Positions 26,151-34,664 of a stretch of DNA of 64,000 nucleotides are shown here, piece by piece (position 1 is the first letter of the stretch; the number at the start of each line of letters is the position of its first letter). The position numbers and the translations under genes were made by a program. Source of the stretch: JAQBQB01 sp963846925 (GTDB taxonomy: Bacteria > Gemmatimonadota > Gemmatimonadetes > Gemmatimonadales > Gemmatimonadaceae); contig CAWJXW010000004.1 of the NCBI GenBank assembly GCA_963846925.1, positions 62,001-126,000 of the forward strand, in the 5' to 3' direction. The notes beneath the pieces were generated by a model. It was not told the DNA's origin and ran no database searches. It was given only the letters and a program-made list of their open reading frames with translations.

Positions 26151-27017
26151 CTAGCGTTCCGCGTCTCGCTCGGCGAGTCCTCCCCATCCCAACTTCTGCC
26201 TGAGCGTCGAGAAGAACGTCGTGCCGGGGAACCGGATGATCAACACGTCGCCCTCGGCGCGCCGAACGCTGAGCGTCTCGCCGCCGGAAAACGTGGTGCC
26301 CACCTGGCCGTCCACCGTCACCAGCAGCTCGGCCGGGCCGTCGTCGGCCGTGAGCGTCACTTCGGCGCTCGCCGGGAGAATCACCGTGCGAATGGCGAGC
26401 GTATGCGCGGACACCGGCGTCACGACGATCGTCTCGAGCGTCGGATAGACGACGGGTCCGCCCGCCGACAGGCTGTACGCCGTGGAACCGGTCGGCGTGG
26501 AGAGGACGACGCCGTCGGCCGCGTAGTTCGCCACCGCTTCGCCGTTCGCCGACACGCGGATCGACACGACGCGCGCGAATCCTCCCTTGTGCAGCACGAC
26601 GTCGTTGAGCGCGATCCACCGTTCGCGCTCGATGCCGCGCACGTCGAGCACCTTCGCGCGGAGCGCCATGCGCGGCTCGGCGACGTAGTCGTGACGCGCG
26701 AAGCGCATCAGCGCGTTCGAGAGTTGGTCGACGTTGCAACACGTGAGAAAGCCGAGTCGTCCGAGATTGACCCCGAGAATCGGCACGGGATGCGGCGCGA
26801 TCACCCGTGCGCCGCGCAGCAGCGTTCCGTCGCCGCCGAGGGTCAGAAGCGCATCGAGGTGAGATGGATCGTCGAGCCGCTTTCCGCCGGCGACCTCGTA
26901 CAACTCGTCCTCGTACGCCAACTCGAGCCCCAGCGCCGGCGACAGCTCGTGAAGCGTCTGGAGGACGGCTGGGAGACCCGTGTATCCGCGGTGCCCGACG
27001 ACGCCGAGGCGGATCAC
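26151..27017 (-). CDS. nadK: NAD kinase
   Basis: Phosphorylates NAD to NADP. The 288-residue protein contains the diagnostic LLTLGGDGTLLRGAR (GGDGT) near residue 60, NLGRLGFLT, and ALNDVVLHKG followed by YAADGVVLSTPTGSTAYSLSAGGP. The GTG at 27017 overlaps the dxs stop (GTGA). The dxs-nadK-recN neighbourhood recurs in several bacterial phyla. Confidence 0.95.
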   Translation of the reverse strand: MIRLGVVGHRGYTGLPAVLQTLHELSPALGLELAYEDELYEVAGGKRLDDPSHLDALLTLGGDGTLLRGARVIAPHPVPILGVNLGRLGFLTCCNVDQLSNALMRFARHDYVAEPRMALRAKVLDVRGIERERWIALNDVVLHKGGFARVVSIRVSANGEAVANYAADGVVLSTPTGSTAYSLSAGGPVVYPTLETIVVTPVSAHTLAIRTVILPASAEVTLTADDGPAELLVTVDGQVGTTFSGGETLSVRRAEGDVLIIRFPGTTFFSTLRQKLGWGGLAERDAER

Positions 27018-28909
27018 CCGGCGATCGCCTCGCTCTCGTGCAACGCGCGAACCCGCTCGGCGATTCCAGCGGCGTCGAGGCCGCACGCGGCCAGCTGGCG
27101 CGCGCGCGGCGCCGCCTGAATGACGCGATCCGGCACGCCGTGCACCGACACGCGAACGGCGGAGTCGTGGCGCGCGATCACCGACGACATGAACGCGCCG
27201 AATCCGTTCACGACCGTCCCCTCCTCTACGACAAGGATGTGGCGGTGGTCGGCCAGGATCGCGGCGAGGGTGACTTCGTCGTACGGCTTGAGGAAGCGGC
27301 AGTTCACGACGCTCACGTTGATGCCTTCGGCGGCGAGGGACTCGGCCGCGGCGAGCGACTGCCGCACCATCGTCCCGACGGCGAAGATGGCGAAGTCGGC
27401 CCCGTGGCGGGGTACGTCCCATGTCGCGTACGGCACCGGATCGAGCACCGCCGTCGGCGCGGGGACGTCCGGCGCCGCGTCACGCGGATAGCGAATCGAG
27501 AAGGGACCGGCGCTGTGGTGCACCGCCGTGCCCAGTAGACGCAGCATCTCCGTCGCGTCGCTGGGCGCGGTGACGGTCATCCCCGGAACGGCGAGCAGGT
27601 AGGCGATGTCGTACAGGCCCATGTGCGTCTCGCCATCTTCGCCGACGAGTCCTGCCCTGTCGAGACAGAAGGTCACCGGTAACGACTGGATCGCGACGTC
27701 GTGTATGATGCTGTCGTAGGCGCGCTGGAGGAACGTCGAATAGATGGCGACAACCGGACGTACGCCGCGCGTCGCCAGACCCGCGGCGAACGTCACCGCG
27801 TGTGCCTCGGCGATGCCGACGTCGAAGAACCGGTCGGGGTGCGCCTTCGCGAACGCGTCGGTGCCGGTGCCGCTCGGCATCGCCGCCGTAATCGCGACGA
27901 CGTTCTTTTCGTGATTCCCCAGCTCGGCGAGTCCGGCGCCGAACAGCTTCGTGTACCCCGGGTTCGACGTCGATTGCTTTCGCTGTGCACCGGTCGCCGG
28001 ATCGTGACCCGGCGGCAACGCGTGCCATTTCTCGACGCTTCGCTCGCCCGCCGGAAATCCCTTTCCCTTCTGCGTGATGACGTGCACGAGCCGCGGCCCC
28101 TTCATCGCGCGAACCGCGGCGAGCGTGTCGATCATCGAACCGATGTCGTGGCCGTCGATCGGGCCGAAGTAGCGGAAGCCGAGCTCCTCGAACAGCACGC
28201 CTGGCGTGAGGAACGTCTTGACGCTCTCCTCCCATTTCCGCATGAGCGTGCCCATCGACGACAGCGGCCCGGGCGCGTGGTCGACGAGGTCGCCGATCGC
28301 CGAGCGGACGCGGTTGTAGAGCGAGTTGCGCTGAACCGAGTTCAAATATTTGGACATCGCGCCGACGTTCGGCGCGATGGACATCTCGTTGTCGTTGAGG
28401 ACGACGACGATGTCGCGACCCGAATGGCCGGCGTTGTTGAGCCCTTCGTACGCCAATCCGGAAGTCAGCGCGCCGTCGCCGACGACCGCGGCGACCTTGA
28501 AATCCTCGCCGTTCACGTCGCGGCCCACAGCCATCCCGAGCGCGGCCGAAATGGACGTCGCCGCGTGTCCGGCGCCGAACGCGTCGTATTCGCTCTCGCT
28601 GCGCTTGAGAAACCCCGAGACGCCGTCTTCCTGGCGCAGCGTCTCCATTCGAGCGTTGCGGCCGGTCAGCAGCTTGTGCGGATAGCCTTGGTGGCCGACG
28701 TCCCACACGACCTGATCGCGGGGCGTGTCGAACGCGTAGTGGAGCGCGATGGTCAGCTCGACGACTCCGAGCCCGGCGCCGATGTGGCCTCCGGTGCGCG
28801 AGCAGACGTCGATCAGCCGCGCGCGAACGTCGTCGGCCAAGTGGCGAAGCTCGTCGCGGCTCATCCCGCGGATGTCCGCGGGCGTCGCGACGCGGTCGAG
28901 GACGCTCAT
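27014..28909 (-). CDS. dxs: 1-deoxy-D-xylulose-5-phosphate synthase
   Basis: Thiamine-diphosphate enzyme joining pyruvate and glyceraldehyde 3-phosphate, the first step of the MEP isoprenoid route. The 631-residue protein shows GHIGAGLGVVELTIALH and WDVGHQGYPHKLLTGR at the N-terminus, the cofactor motif VVGDGALTSGLAYEGLNNAG, and the transketolase-like second half (FDVGIAEAHAVTFAAGLA; FCLDRAGLVGEDGETHMG). It lies between ispA and nadK, both isoprenoid/cofactor genes, on one strand. Confidence 0.97.
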   Translation of the reverse strand: MSVLDRVATPADIRGMSRDELRHLADDVRARLIDVCSRTGGHIGAGLGVVELTIALHYAFDTPRDQVVWDVGHQGYPHKLLTGRNARMETLRQEDGVSGFLKRSESEYDAFGAGHAATSISAALGMAVGRDVNGEDFKVAAVVGDGALTSGLAYEGLNNAGHSGRDIVVVLNDNEMSIAPNVGAMSKYLNSVQRNSLYNRVRSAIGDLVDHAPGPLSSMGTLMRKWEESVKTFLTPGVLFEELGFRYFGPIDGHDIGSMIDTLAAVRAMKGPRLVHVITQKGKGFPAGERSVEKWHALPPGHDPATGAQRKQSTSNPGYTKLFGAGLAELGNHEKNVVAITAAMPSGTGTDAFAKAHPDRFFDVGIAEAHAVTFAAGLATRGVRPVVAIYSTFLQRAYDSIIHDVAIQSLPVTFCLDRAGLVGEDGETHMGLYDIAYLLAVPGMTVTAPSDATEMLRLLGTAVHHSAGPFSIRYPRDAAPDVPAPTAVLDPVPYATWDVPRHGADFAIFAVGTMVRQSLAAAESLAAEGINVSVVNCRFLKPYDEVTLAAILADHRHILVVEEGTVVNGFGAFMSSVIARHDSAVRVSVHGVPDRVIQAAPRARQLAACGLDAAGIAERVRALHESEAIAG

Positions 28910-28948
28910 GGGTGAGTGAGCATTGTCGCTCTCAAAGTTAGCGACCAG

Positions 28949-29866
28949 CTACGAAGCGCGCTCGACCGCGAAGTGCGCCAATGCGTCGAGCTCCTCGTTG
29001 AGTAAACCCTCCTGCCGCAACGCGCTGCACGCCTGCTCGACCAGCTCCCCGGCCCGGCGTTCGGCGCCCGCGACGCCGAGCGCGCGAGGATAGGTGCCCT
29101 TCGCCAGCTCCACGTCGCGCCCCGCCGTCTTGCCGAGGCGATCGGTGGTGGCGGTCACGTCGAGCACGTCGTCGGCGATCTGGAAGGCGAGACCGATCGA
29201 TTCGCCGTACTCTCCGAGCGCCGCCAGCTTCGCCGGCGACGCCTGCGCCGCCATTCCCCCGATCACCACCGACGCGCGAATCAGCGCGCCGGTCTTCGCC
29301 CGATGGATTCGCTCGAGCTCGGCCACCGTCGGATCGCTCCCCTCGGCGTCGAGGTCGAGCAGCTGGCCGCCGATCATTCCGCCCGCTCCCGAGGCGCGCA
29401 TCAGCTCTCGCGCCACACTCGCGGCGCTCATATCGTCGAGTCCAAGGGCACGAGCGGCGCGGAACGCCGACAAGGCGGCGACAGGGACCATCGCCACGCC
29501 GGCGACGGTCGCCGTCCGCACGCCGAACGCGCGGTGCACCGTCGGCCGGCCGCGGCGAATGTCGTCGTCGTCCATGCACGGCAGGTCGTCGTGGATGAGC
29601 GAGTAGGCGTGGACCACCTCGACGCTCGCCGCGAGCGCCGCCGCGTCGCGTGAACCGCCGGCGGCGCGATAGGCCGCTAGCAGCAGCAGACCTCGAAGGC
29701 GTTTGCCGCCGCCGAGCAATGCGTACCGGACGGCTTCGGAGAGTCGTGGTCCCAGATCGCTCGCGTGCCGATCGCAGAGCGCGGACAGCTCACGGTCGAT
29801 CGCCGAACGCTGAACGGTCCAGTCGATCGAGACCGGCACCCGCTCACTCACGCCGATCGACGACAT
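28949..29866 (-). CDS. ispA: Farnesyl/geranyl diphosphate synthase (IspA-type)
   Basis: Condenses isopentenyl diphosphate units into C15 (or similar) prenyl diphosphates. The 305-residue protein has LLGGGKRLRGLL, the first aspartate-rich motif IHDDLPCMDDDDIRRG and the second one FQIADDVLDVTATTDRLGK, both magnesium-diphosphate binding. The order xseA-xseB-ispA-dxs is a classical cluster. The ATG at 29866 lies 23 bases inside xseB; GTG codons at 29851 and 29839 are alternative starts closer to the xseB stop. Confidence 0.94.
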   Translation of the reverse strand: MSSIGVSERVPVSIDWTVQRSAIDRELSALCDRHASDLGPRLSEAVRYALLGGGKRLRGLLLLAAYRAAGGSRDAAALAASVEVVHAYSLIHDDLPCMDDDDIRRGRPTVHRAFGVRTATVAGVAMVPVAALSAFRAARALGLDDMSAASVARELMRASGAGGMIGGQLLDLDAEGSDPTVAELERIHRAKTGALIRASVVIGGMAAQASPAKLAALGEYGESIGLAFQIADDVLDVTATTDRLGKTAGRDVELAKGTYPRALGVAGAERRAGELVEQACSALRQEGLLNEELDALAHFAVERAS

Positions 29867-30056
29867 CGAAGGTGCCGTCGGCGCGCTCCACGAGTCGGTG
29901 CACGGTGGCCTCGGCGTTGGCGAGGTCGGCCGACGCGGCGCGCAAATGCTCCACGCCCTCCTCGAAGAGCGCGAGCGATTGGGCCAGGTCCACGTCCTCG
30001 CGCTCGAGTTGGGCGACGATCGCCTCGAGCCGCGCCAAGCGCTGCTCGAATCTCAT
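29844..30056 (-). CDS. xseB: Exodeoxyribonuclease VII small subunit
   Basis: A 70-residue helical protein, MRFEQRLARLEAIVAQLE followed by LAQSLALFEEGVEHLR, the unmistakable XseB pattern. It associates with XseA to degrade single-stranded DNA. The ATG at 30056 overlaps the stop of the restored xseA frame as ATGA, which supports both the start and the xseA correction. Confidence 0.94.
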   Translation of the reverse strand: MRFEQRLARLEAIVAQLEREDVDLAQSLALFEEGVEHLRAASADLANAEATVHRLVERADGTFDVVDRRE

Positions 30057-31352
30057 CGTTGCTTCGTGTCCGGCACGCCACGGACGAGCGCGGGAACCAG
30101 ACCGTCGCGCACGACCAGTTCGAAGGGCATACCCTCGATGAACGATTTGGCCGACGTGAGCGTTGCCCCGCTCCAGGTCTCGCGGCACCGCGTAGCCGCG
30201 CGCGAGCGTCGCCAGCGGACTCAGAGCGTGAAGCCGTCCGGCGATCGACTGAATGGCGCTCTTCTCGCCGGCGACGACGTTCGATCCGATCTCGGCGAGG
30301 TCGCGCGCGGCGTGCCGCAGGCGATCCTTGCGCGCGCGCACCGCCGCGCGCGCCCCGCCGGTGAGCCGTGCTCCGATACGACGCAGTTCGGCCTCGAGCT
30401 CCGCGTGCGATCGGGTCGCGGTCTCGGCGGCGGCCGACGGCGTCGGCGCGCGCATGTCCGCGACGAGATCGCACATGCACACGTCGATCTCGTGTCCCAC
30501 CGCGGAGATCGTCGGCACCGGACACGCGGCCACGGCGCGCGCGACCTTTTCGTCATTGAAGACGGAGAGATCCTCCTTCGCACCGCCGCCGCGAGAGACG
30601 ATCACCACGTCCGCTCGCCCCCACTTCGACACGCGTCGCAACGCCGCGCACAGCTCGGACCGTGCCGAATCGCCTTGCACCGCCGCCGGAACGACCACGA
30701 GACGCACGGCCGCGCGACGCCGGCGCACGACGGCGACGATGTCGTGGAGCGCCGCGCCGTCGGGGCTCGTGATCACCGCGATCACCCGCGGAAATCGCGG
30801 GAGCGCGCGTTTGCGTTCCGGCGCGAGAAGCCCGTCCGCCTCCAGCCGCTGCCGCGTCTTCTCGAGCGCCTTGCGACGCAGCCCGTCTCCTTCCGCGTCG
30901 AGTCGCACGACCGTGAACTGAAGCTCGCCGCGAGCCGGATACACGGTCGGCCGACCGAACGCCACGACCTGCATGCCGTCGTCCGGCGGCGCGGCGATCC
31001 GCCGCTGGTCGCGGTTCCAGACGACGGCGCGGACCTGCGCCGTGCGGTCGCGGAGCGTGAAGTACCAATGCCCGTTGCGGTGCGCCTTGAAGTCGCCGAC
31101 TTCGCCGCGAATCCAGAGCGGTATGAAGGCGCCTTCCAACAGCTCCCGAGCAGTTTCAGTTAGCGTTCCGATGCTGATCGCGCTTTGGGCGGTCTCGCCC
31201 GGATAGTGGCCGGCTGCGGGGAGCGGAGGTGCGGCGACCGGCTGTTCGGACGCGGGGCGCCGAGGCGGTAGATGTTCCACCGGCTCGGGCTGCGGAAACA
31301 GATCGAGATCGCCGGAATCACCGCTGTCGCGCGCAGACCGCCGCGGTGTCAT
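30053..31352 (-). CDS. xseA: Exodeoxyribonuclease VII large subunit, interrupted by a frameshift
   Basis: The large subunit carries the nuclease and an OB-fold. After a disordered proline-rich start the protein reads ELLEGAFIPLWIRGEVGDFK, HWYFTLRD (OB-fold), then LPRFPRVIAVITSPDGAALHD and VIVSRGGGAKEDL, VGHEIDVCMCD and LSPLATLARGYAV, all XseA signatures. Just after that motif one extra base (near 30163-30164) shifts the frame. In the restored frame it ends SAKSFIEGMPFELVVRDG...KQR with TGA at 30053, giving the usual C-terminus (about 432 residues) and an ATGA overlap with xseB. Left uncorrected, the frame runs on into xseB and would look like a fusion. The ATG at 31352 overlaps the folD stop. 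Confidence 0.92.
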
Positions 31353-32248
31353 CCCGCCGCTCCCAATTGCTCCGCGGCTTTCACGGTGTTCGCCATCAAC
31401 ATCGCGATCGTCATCTTCCCCACTCCGCCCGGCACGGGTGTGATGAGTGACGCTACCTCGCGCGCCGACTCGAACGCCACGTCGCCGACCAGTCGAGTGC
31501 CTGATTTCTTGGTCGCGTCGGGAATTCGGTTCATGCCGACGTCGATCACCACCGCCCCCGGCTTCACCATCTCGCTCGTCACCATCTCGGCGCGCCCCGC
31601 GGCGACGATGAGAATGTCCGCCCGGCGCGTGTGCTCAGCGAGGTCGCGGCTCTTGCTGTGGCACATCGTCACGGTCGAATCGACGCCGGGTTGCACCATG
31701 AGCGCCGCCATCGGCTTCCCCACGATGTTGCTGCGACCAACGATCACGCAATCGGCGCCGCCGGTCGTCACGCCGTAGGTCTGCAACATGTACAGCACTC
31801 CCGACGGCGTGCAGGGCGCGAAACCGTCGCGCTCGCCGATCCAGAGCTTGCCGACGTTCACCGGGTGAAATCCATCCACGTCCTTGTCGGGGCGAATTCG
31901 CCGGACAATCGCGTCGGGATCGATTCCCTTCGGCAACGGCATCTGCACGAGGATGCCGTGCACGCTGGGATCGGCGTTCAGCCGGTCCACGATCGACAGG
32001 AGCTCCGCCTGGTTGGTCGTCGCCGGAAGACGGATCGTCTCGCCCTGCATTCCGAGCTCGATGCAGGTGCGCTCCTTGGCCCCGACGTACACCGCGCTCG
32101 CGGGATCGTCTCCGACCAGAACGACCGTGAGTCCGGGCGTCACGCCCTTCGCGCCGAGGACCGCGACCCGACGGGCGACTTCACCCTGCATCCGCGCGGC
32201 GAGCGCCGTCCCGTCGATCACCTTGTTGTCTACCGCAGGAGCGGTCAT
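31349..32248 (-). CDS. folD: Bifunctional methylenetetrahydrofolate dehydrogenase / methenyl-THF cyclohydrolase
   Basis: Interconverts one-carbon tetrahydrofolate states using NADP. The 299-residue protein has VGDDPASAVYVGAKERTC with the catalytic Lys, GILVQMPLPKGID, PDKDVDGFHPVNVG, and the nucleotide site CVIVGRSNIVGKPMA, finishing with LITPVPGGVGKMTIAMLM. The ATG at 32248 (MTAPAV) is preferred over one five codons upstream because it does not overlap rny; the gap to rny is 4 bases. Confidence 0.95.
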   Translation of the reverse strand: MTAPAVDNKVIDGTALAARMQGEVARRVAVLGAKGVTPGLTVVLVGDDPASAVYVGAKERTCIELGMQGETIRLPATTNQAELLSIVDRLNADPSVHGILVQMPLPKGIDPDAIVRRIRPDKDVDGFHPVNVGKLWIGERDGFAPCTPSGVLYMLQTYGVTTGGADCVIVGRSNIVGKPMAALMVQPGVDSTVTMCHSKSRDLAEHTRRADILIVAAGRAEMVTSEMVKPGAVVIDVGMNRIPDATKKSGTRLVGDVAFESAREVASLITPVPGGVGKMTIAMLMANTVKAAEQLGAAG

Positions 32249-32252
32249 CGGC

Positions 32253-33836
32253 TCAGCGCGCAAAGTCCACAGCCCTCGTCTCTCGGATCAGCACGACCTT
32301 GATCTGTCCCGGGTACTGGAGCTCGGCCTCGATGCGGCGCGCAATTTCTTCCGACATCGTCGTCATGCGCGCGTCGTCGACGTGGTCGGGCAGCACGATC
32401 ACGCGCACTTCGCGCCCGGCCTGAATGGCGAAAACCTTTTCGACGCCTTTGTAGCTCGACGCGATTTTCTCGAGTCCTTCCAGCCGCTTGACGTACGTCT
32501 CGAACGCCTCGCGGCGCGCGCCCGGCCGCGATCCTGAGATCGCGTCGGCCGCCTGCACCAACACCGAGATCTCGCTCTCGTGCGGCACGTCGTCGTGGTG
32601 GGCCGCGATGCAGTTCACGACGAGCGGATGCTCGCCGTACTTGGTTGCGACCTCGACGCCCAACTGCACGTGAGTTCCCTCGTGCTCGTGCGTGAGGACC
32701 TTCCCGACGTCGTGCAGCAGGGCGCCGCGGCGGGCCATGGGCACGTCGAGGCCGAGTTCGGTCGCCATGATCGCGGCGAGCCAGGCGACCTCCTTCGAGT
32801 GCTGCAGGATGTTCTGCCCGTAACTCGTTCTCCAGCGCATGCGTCCGACCAGCTTGATCAGCTCCGGATGAAGTCCGTGCACGCCCGCGTCGTATGCCGC
32901 CTGCTCACCGGTCTCGGTGATCTGCGTGTCGACTTCCTTGCGCGACTTGTTGACGACCTCCTCGATCCGCCCCGGATGGATTCGGCCGTCTGACACGAGC
33001 TTCTCGAGGGCGAGCCTCGCGACCTCACGGCGGACGGGATCGAAGCACGAAACGACGACCGTGTCCGGTGTGTCGTCGATGATGACGTCCACGCCCGTCG
33101 CCAGCTCGAACGCTCGGATGTTTCGCCCCTCGCGCCCGATGATGCGCCCCTTCATTTCGTCGTTCGGCAGCGACACGGCCGACACGGTGGTCTCGGCGGT
33201 GTGATCGGCGGCGATTCGCTGGATCGCCAGGGCGACGATCTTCTTCGCCTCGCGCTCGGCGTTCCGCTTGGCCGTCTCGCGGATTTCGCGAATCCGGTTG
33301 GCCGCGTCGGCCTGGGCCTCCTCTTCCATCCGCCGAAGAAGCTCGTTCTTCGCGTCCTGGGCCGACATCCCGGCCATCTGCTCGAGCCGGCGGCGCTCGT
33401 CGCTGACGAGCTTCTCCAGCTCCTGCTCGCGTTCGGCAACCGTCTTTTCACGGCGTCCAAACTCGCTCGCGCGCTTGCCGAGCTCTTTGTCGCGCTGGTC
33501 GAGCACCTCGAACTTCCGGTCGAGCACGGTGTCGCGCTCGGAGACGCGGCGCTCTTCGCGCTCGACTTCCTCGCGCCGGCCGCGAACCTCCTGCTCGAAG
33601 TTCTCGCGCAGTCGGATCACCTCTTCCTTGCCGGTGACGACGGCAGTCTTGCGGAGATTGTCCGCATCTCTCTCGGCGTCGCCGACGATCCGCTTCGCGG
33701 TTTCCTCGGCGGTGGCCTTGGCGTCGGCCTGACGTTGGCGCTCGGCGCCCTGTCCTCTCGATCGGCCTAAAACGAAAAGTGCCGGCCCGGCAATTACAAG
33801 GGTGCCAAGCGCGGCAAGGATAGCGTACACGTTCAT
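32253..33836 (-). CDS. rny: Ribonuclease Y
   Basis: Membrane-anchored endoribonuclease starting bulk mRNA decay. The 527-residue protein begins with one transmembrane helix (MNVYAILAALGTLVIAGPALFVLG), then a ~160-residue charged coiled coil, a KH domain (MKGRIIGREGRNIRAFELATGVD) and a C-terminal HD domain (RRGALLHDVGKVLTHEHEG with metal-binding His-Asp). The ATG at 33836 is set by the membrane anchor. It starts after a 235-base gap from zapA, the only long gap in this array. Confidence 0.96.
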   Translation of the reverse strand: MNVYAILAALGTLVIAGPALFVLGRSRGQGAERQRQADAKATAEETAKRIVGDAERDADNLRKTAVVTGKEEVIRLRENFEQEVRGRREEVEREERRVSERDTVLDRKFEVLDQRDKELGKRASEFGRREKTVAEREQELEKLVSDERRRLEQMAGMSAQDAKNELLRRMEEEAQADAANRIREIRETAKRNAEREAKKIVALAIQRIAADHTAETTVSAVSLPNDEMKGRIIGREGRNIRAFELATGVDVIIDDTPDTVVVSCFDPVRREVARLALEKLVSDGRIHPGRIEEVVNKSRKEVDTQITETGEQAAYDAGVHGLHPELIKLVGRMRWRTSYGQNILQHSKEVAWLAAIMATELGLDVPMARRGALLHDVGKVLTHEHEGTHVQLGVEVATKYGEHPLVVNCIAAHHDDVPHESEISVLVQAADAISGSRPGARREAFETYVKRLEGLEKIASSYKGVEKVFAIQAGREVRVIVLPDHVDDARMTTMSEEIARRIEAELQYPGQIKVVLIRETRAVDFAR

Positions 33837-33844
33837 ATGGAATC

Positions 33845-34020
33845 TATGCTCCACCGCGGGGTGGGCCGCGGACCCAGGAGAACCTCGGCTGTCCCGCCGG
33901 CGCACACTCGGTATGAAGCAGCGAATCCGTCGCGGCGCCGACGAAGGGCATCACGTGGGTTTCGCTAAATACCGGGGGCGCTTGGACCTACGGGCCAGCT
34001 CGGCTATGCGCGCTAAGCTA
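33845..34020 (-). ncRNA. Possible structured RNA between zapA and rny (6S-like candidate)
   Basis: The 235-base zapA-rny gap has no gene. Read on the minus strand it can form a long interrupted hairpin: CGGTAT pairs with ATACCG, GCGAA with TTCGC, and TTCGTCG with CGACGGA around GCGCCG, with unpaired bubbles between; outer blocks GTCC/GGAC and GGCCC/GGGTC extend it. An elongated rod with internal bubbles and a position next to zapA are both typical of 6S RNA (ssrS) in other bacteria. I cannot show sequence homology, and the ends are guesses. Confidence 0.3.
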
Positions 34021-34071
34021 TTAGCGGTTTCCGCAAAGCGCAATGAAGCCGCGCTCGGCGTGACGGCGACG

Positions 34072-34368
34072 CTAGCTGGCGCGCTTCGAGGGAGGCAGGA
34101 GCGGCCGTACGAAATCGCTCAAGTCGGTGATCGACGCGTTCGTCGCCTCGAGCGAAGCGCGCGCGTCGAACAACTCACCCGTTACTTGAAGGGCCGCCAG
34201 CACCACGGCGCGGTTCGATTCGACCACGGCGCCGCTCGCGAGAACCCGGCGAATGAGGGCGTCCAGGTAGTTCGCGACCTCGTGCGCGTGCTCCGGCGAC
34301 ATGTCCGTCCGAACCGCGTACTCCTCGTTCAGAATCGTGACACGCGTGGTGGTCTTCTTTCCCGTCAC
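34072..34368 (-). CDS. zapA: Cell division protein ZapA
   Basis: A 98-residue ZapA-type protein, TTRVTILNEEYAVRTDMSPEHAHEVANYLD, with the usual beta-hairpin start and helical tail. ZapA promotes FtsZ filament bundling at the division ring. Its ATG overlaps the stop of the upstream coiled-coil gene (ATGA), an arrangement that suggests the two act together. Confidence 0.9.
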   Translation of the reverse strand: MTGKKTTTRVTILNEEYAVRTDMSPEHAHEVANYLDALIRRVLASGAVVESNRAVVLAALQVTGELFDARASLEATNASITDLSDFVRPLLPPSKRAS

Positions 34369-34664
34369 CGCTCACCTCCGCGAGCTTGCTGCCGGAGAAA
34401 CCGCACCCGCTCCAGCATTTGTTTGGCGCGCCCAGTCGCCTCATCCAACCGATTCTGCAGCCGTTCGTTCTCCCGCTCGAGCGTCGCGACCCGACTCGAC
34501 AGGTCGAGGGCGACCGCACCCCCTTCGTGGCTCTCGATCTCCTTGAGCTTCGATTCGGCCGTCAACGCCCGGCGGCGAAATGCCGCCAGCTCGTCGGCGA
34601 GATGCCGAACCAACTGATCCAATTCGGCGACTGCGTGAGATTCAGGTGGCTCGTTGTCTGACAT
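34365..34664 (-). CDS. Small coiled-coil protein upstream of zapA (ZapB-like?)
   Basis: The 99-residue product from the ATG at 34664 (MSDNEPPESHAVAELD) is almost entirely heptad-like helix (QLVRHLADELAAFRRRALTAE, LSSRVATLERENERLQNRLDEA), ending in a basic tail RVRFLRQQARGGER. No domain is recognisable beyond a coiled coil. It overlaps pheT by 23 bases at its 5' end and zapA by 4 at its 3' end. By position and shape it could be a ZapA partner functionally like ZapB, but this is inference only. Confidence 0.75.
   Translation of the reverse strand: MSDNEPPESHAVAELDQLVRHLADELAAFRRRALTAESKLKEIESHEGGAVALDLSSRVATLERENERLQNRLDEATGRAKQMLERVRFLRQQARGGER

Noticed and set aside
29844..31352. Possible natural XseA-XseB fusion protein
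   Set aside because: The true XseA C-terminus is present in another frame and ends in a 4-base overlap with xseB, so the fusion is an artefact of one extra base.
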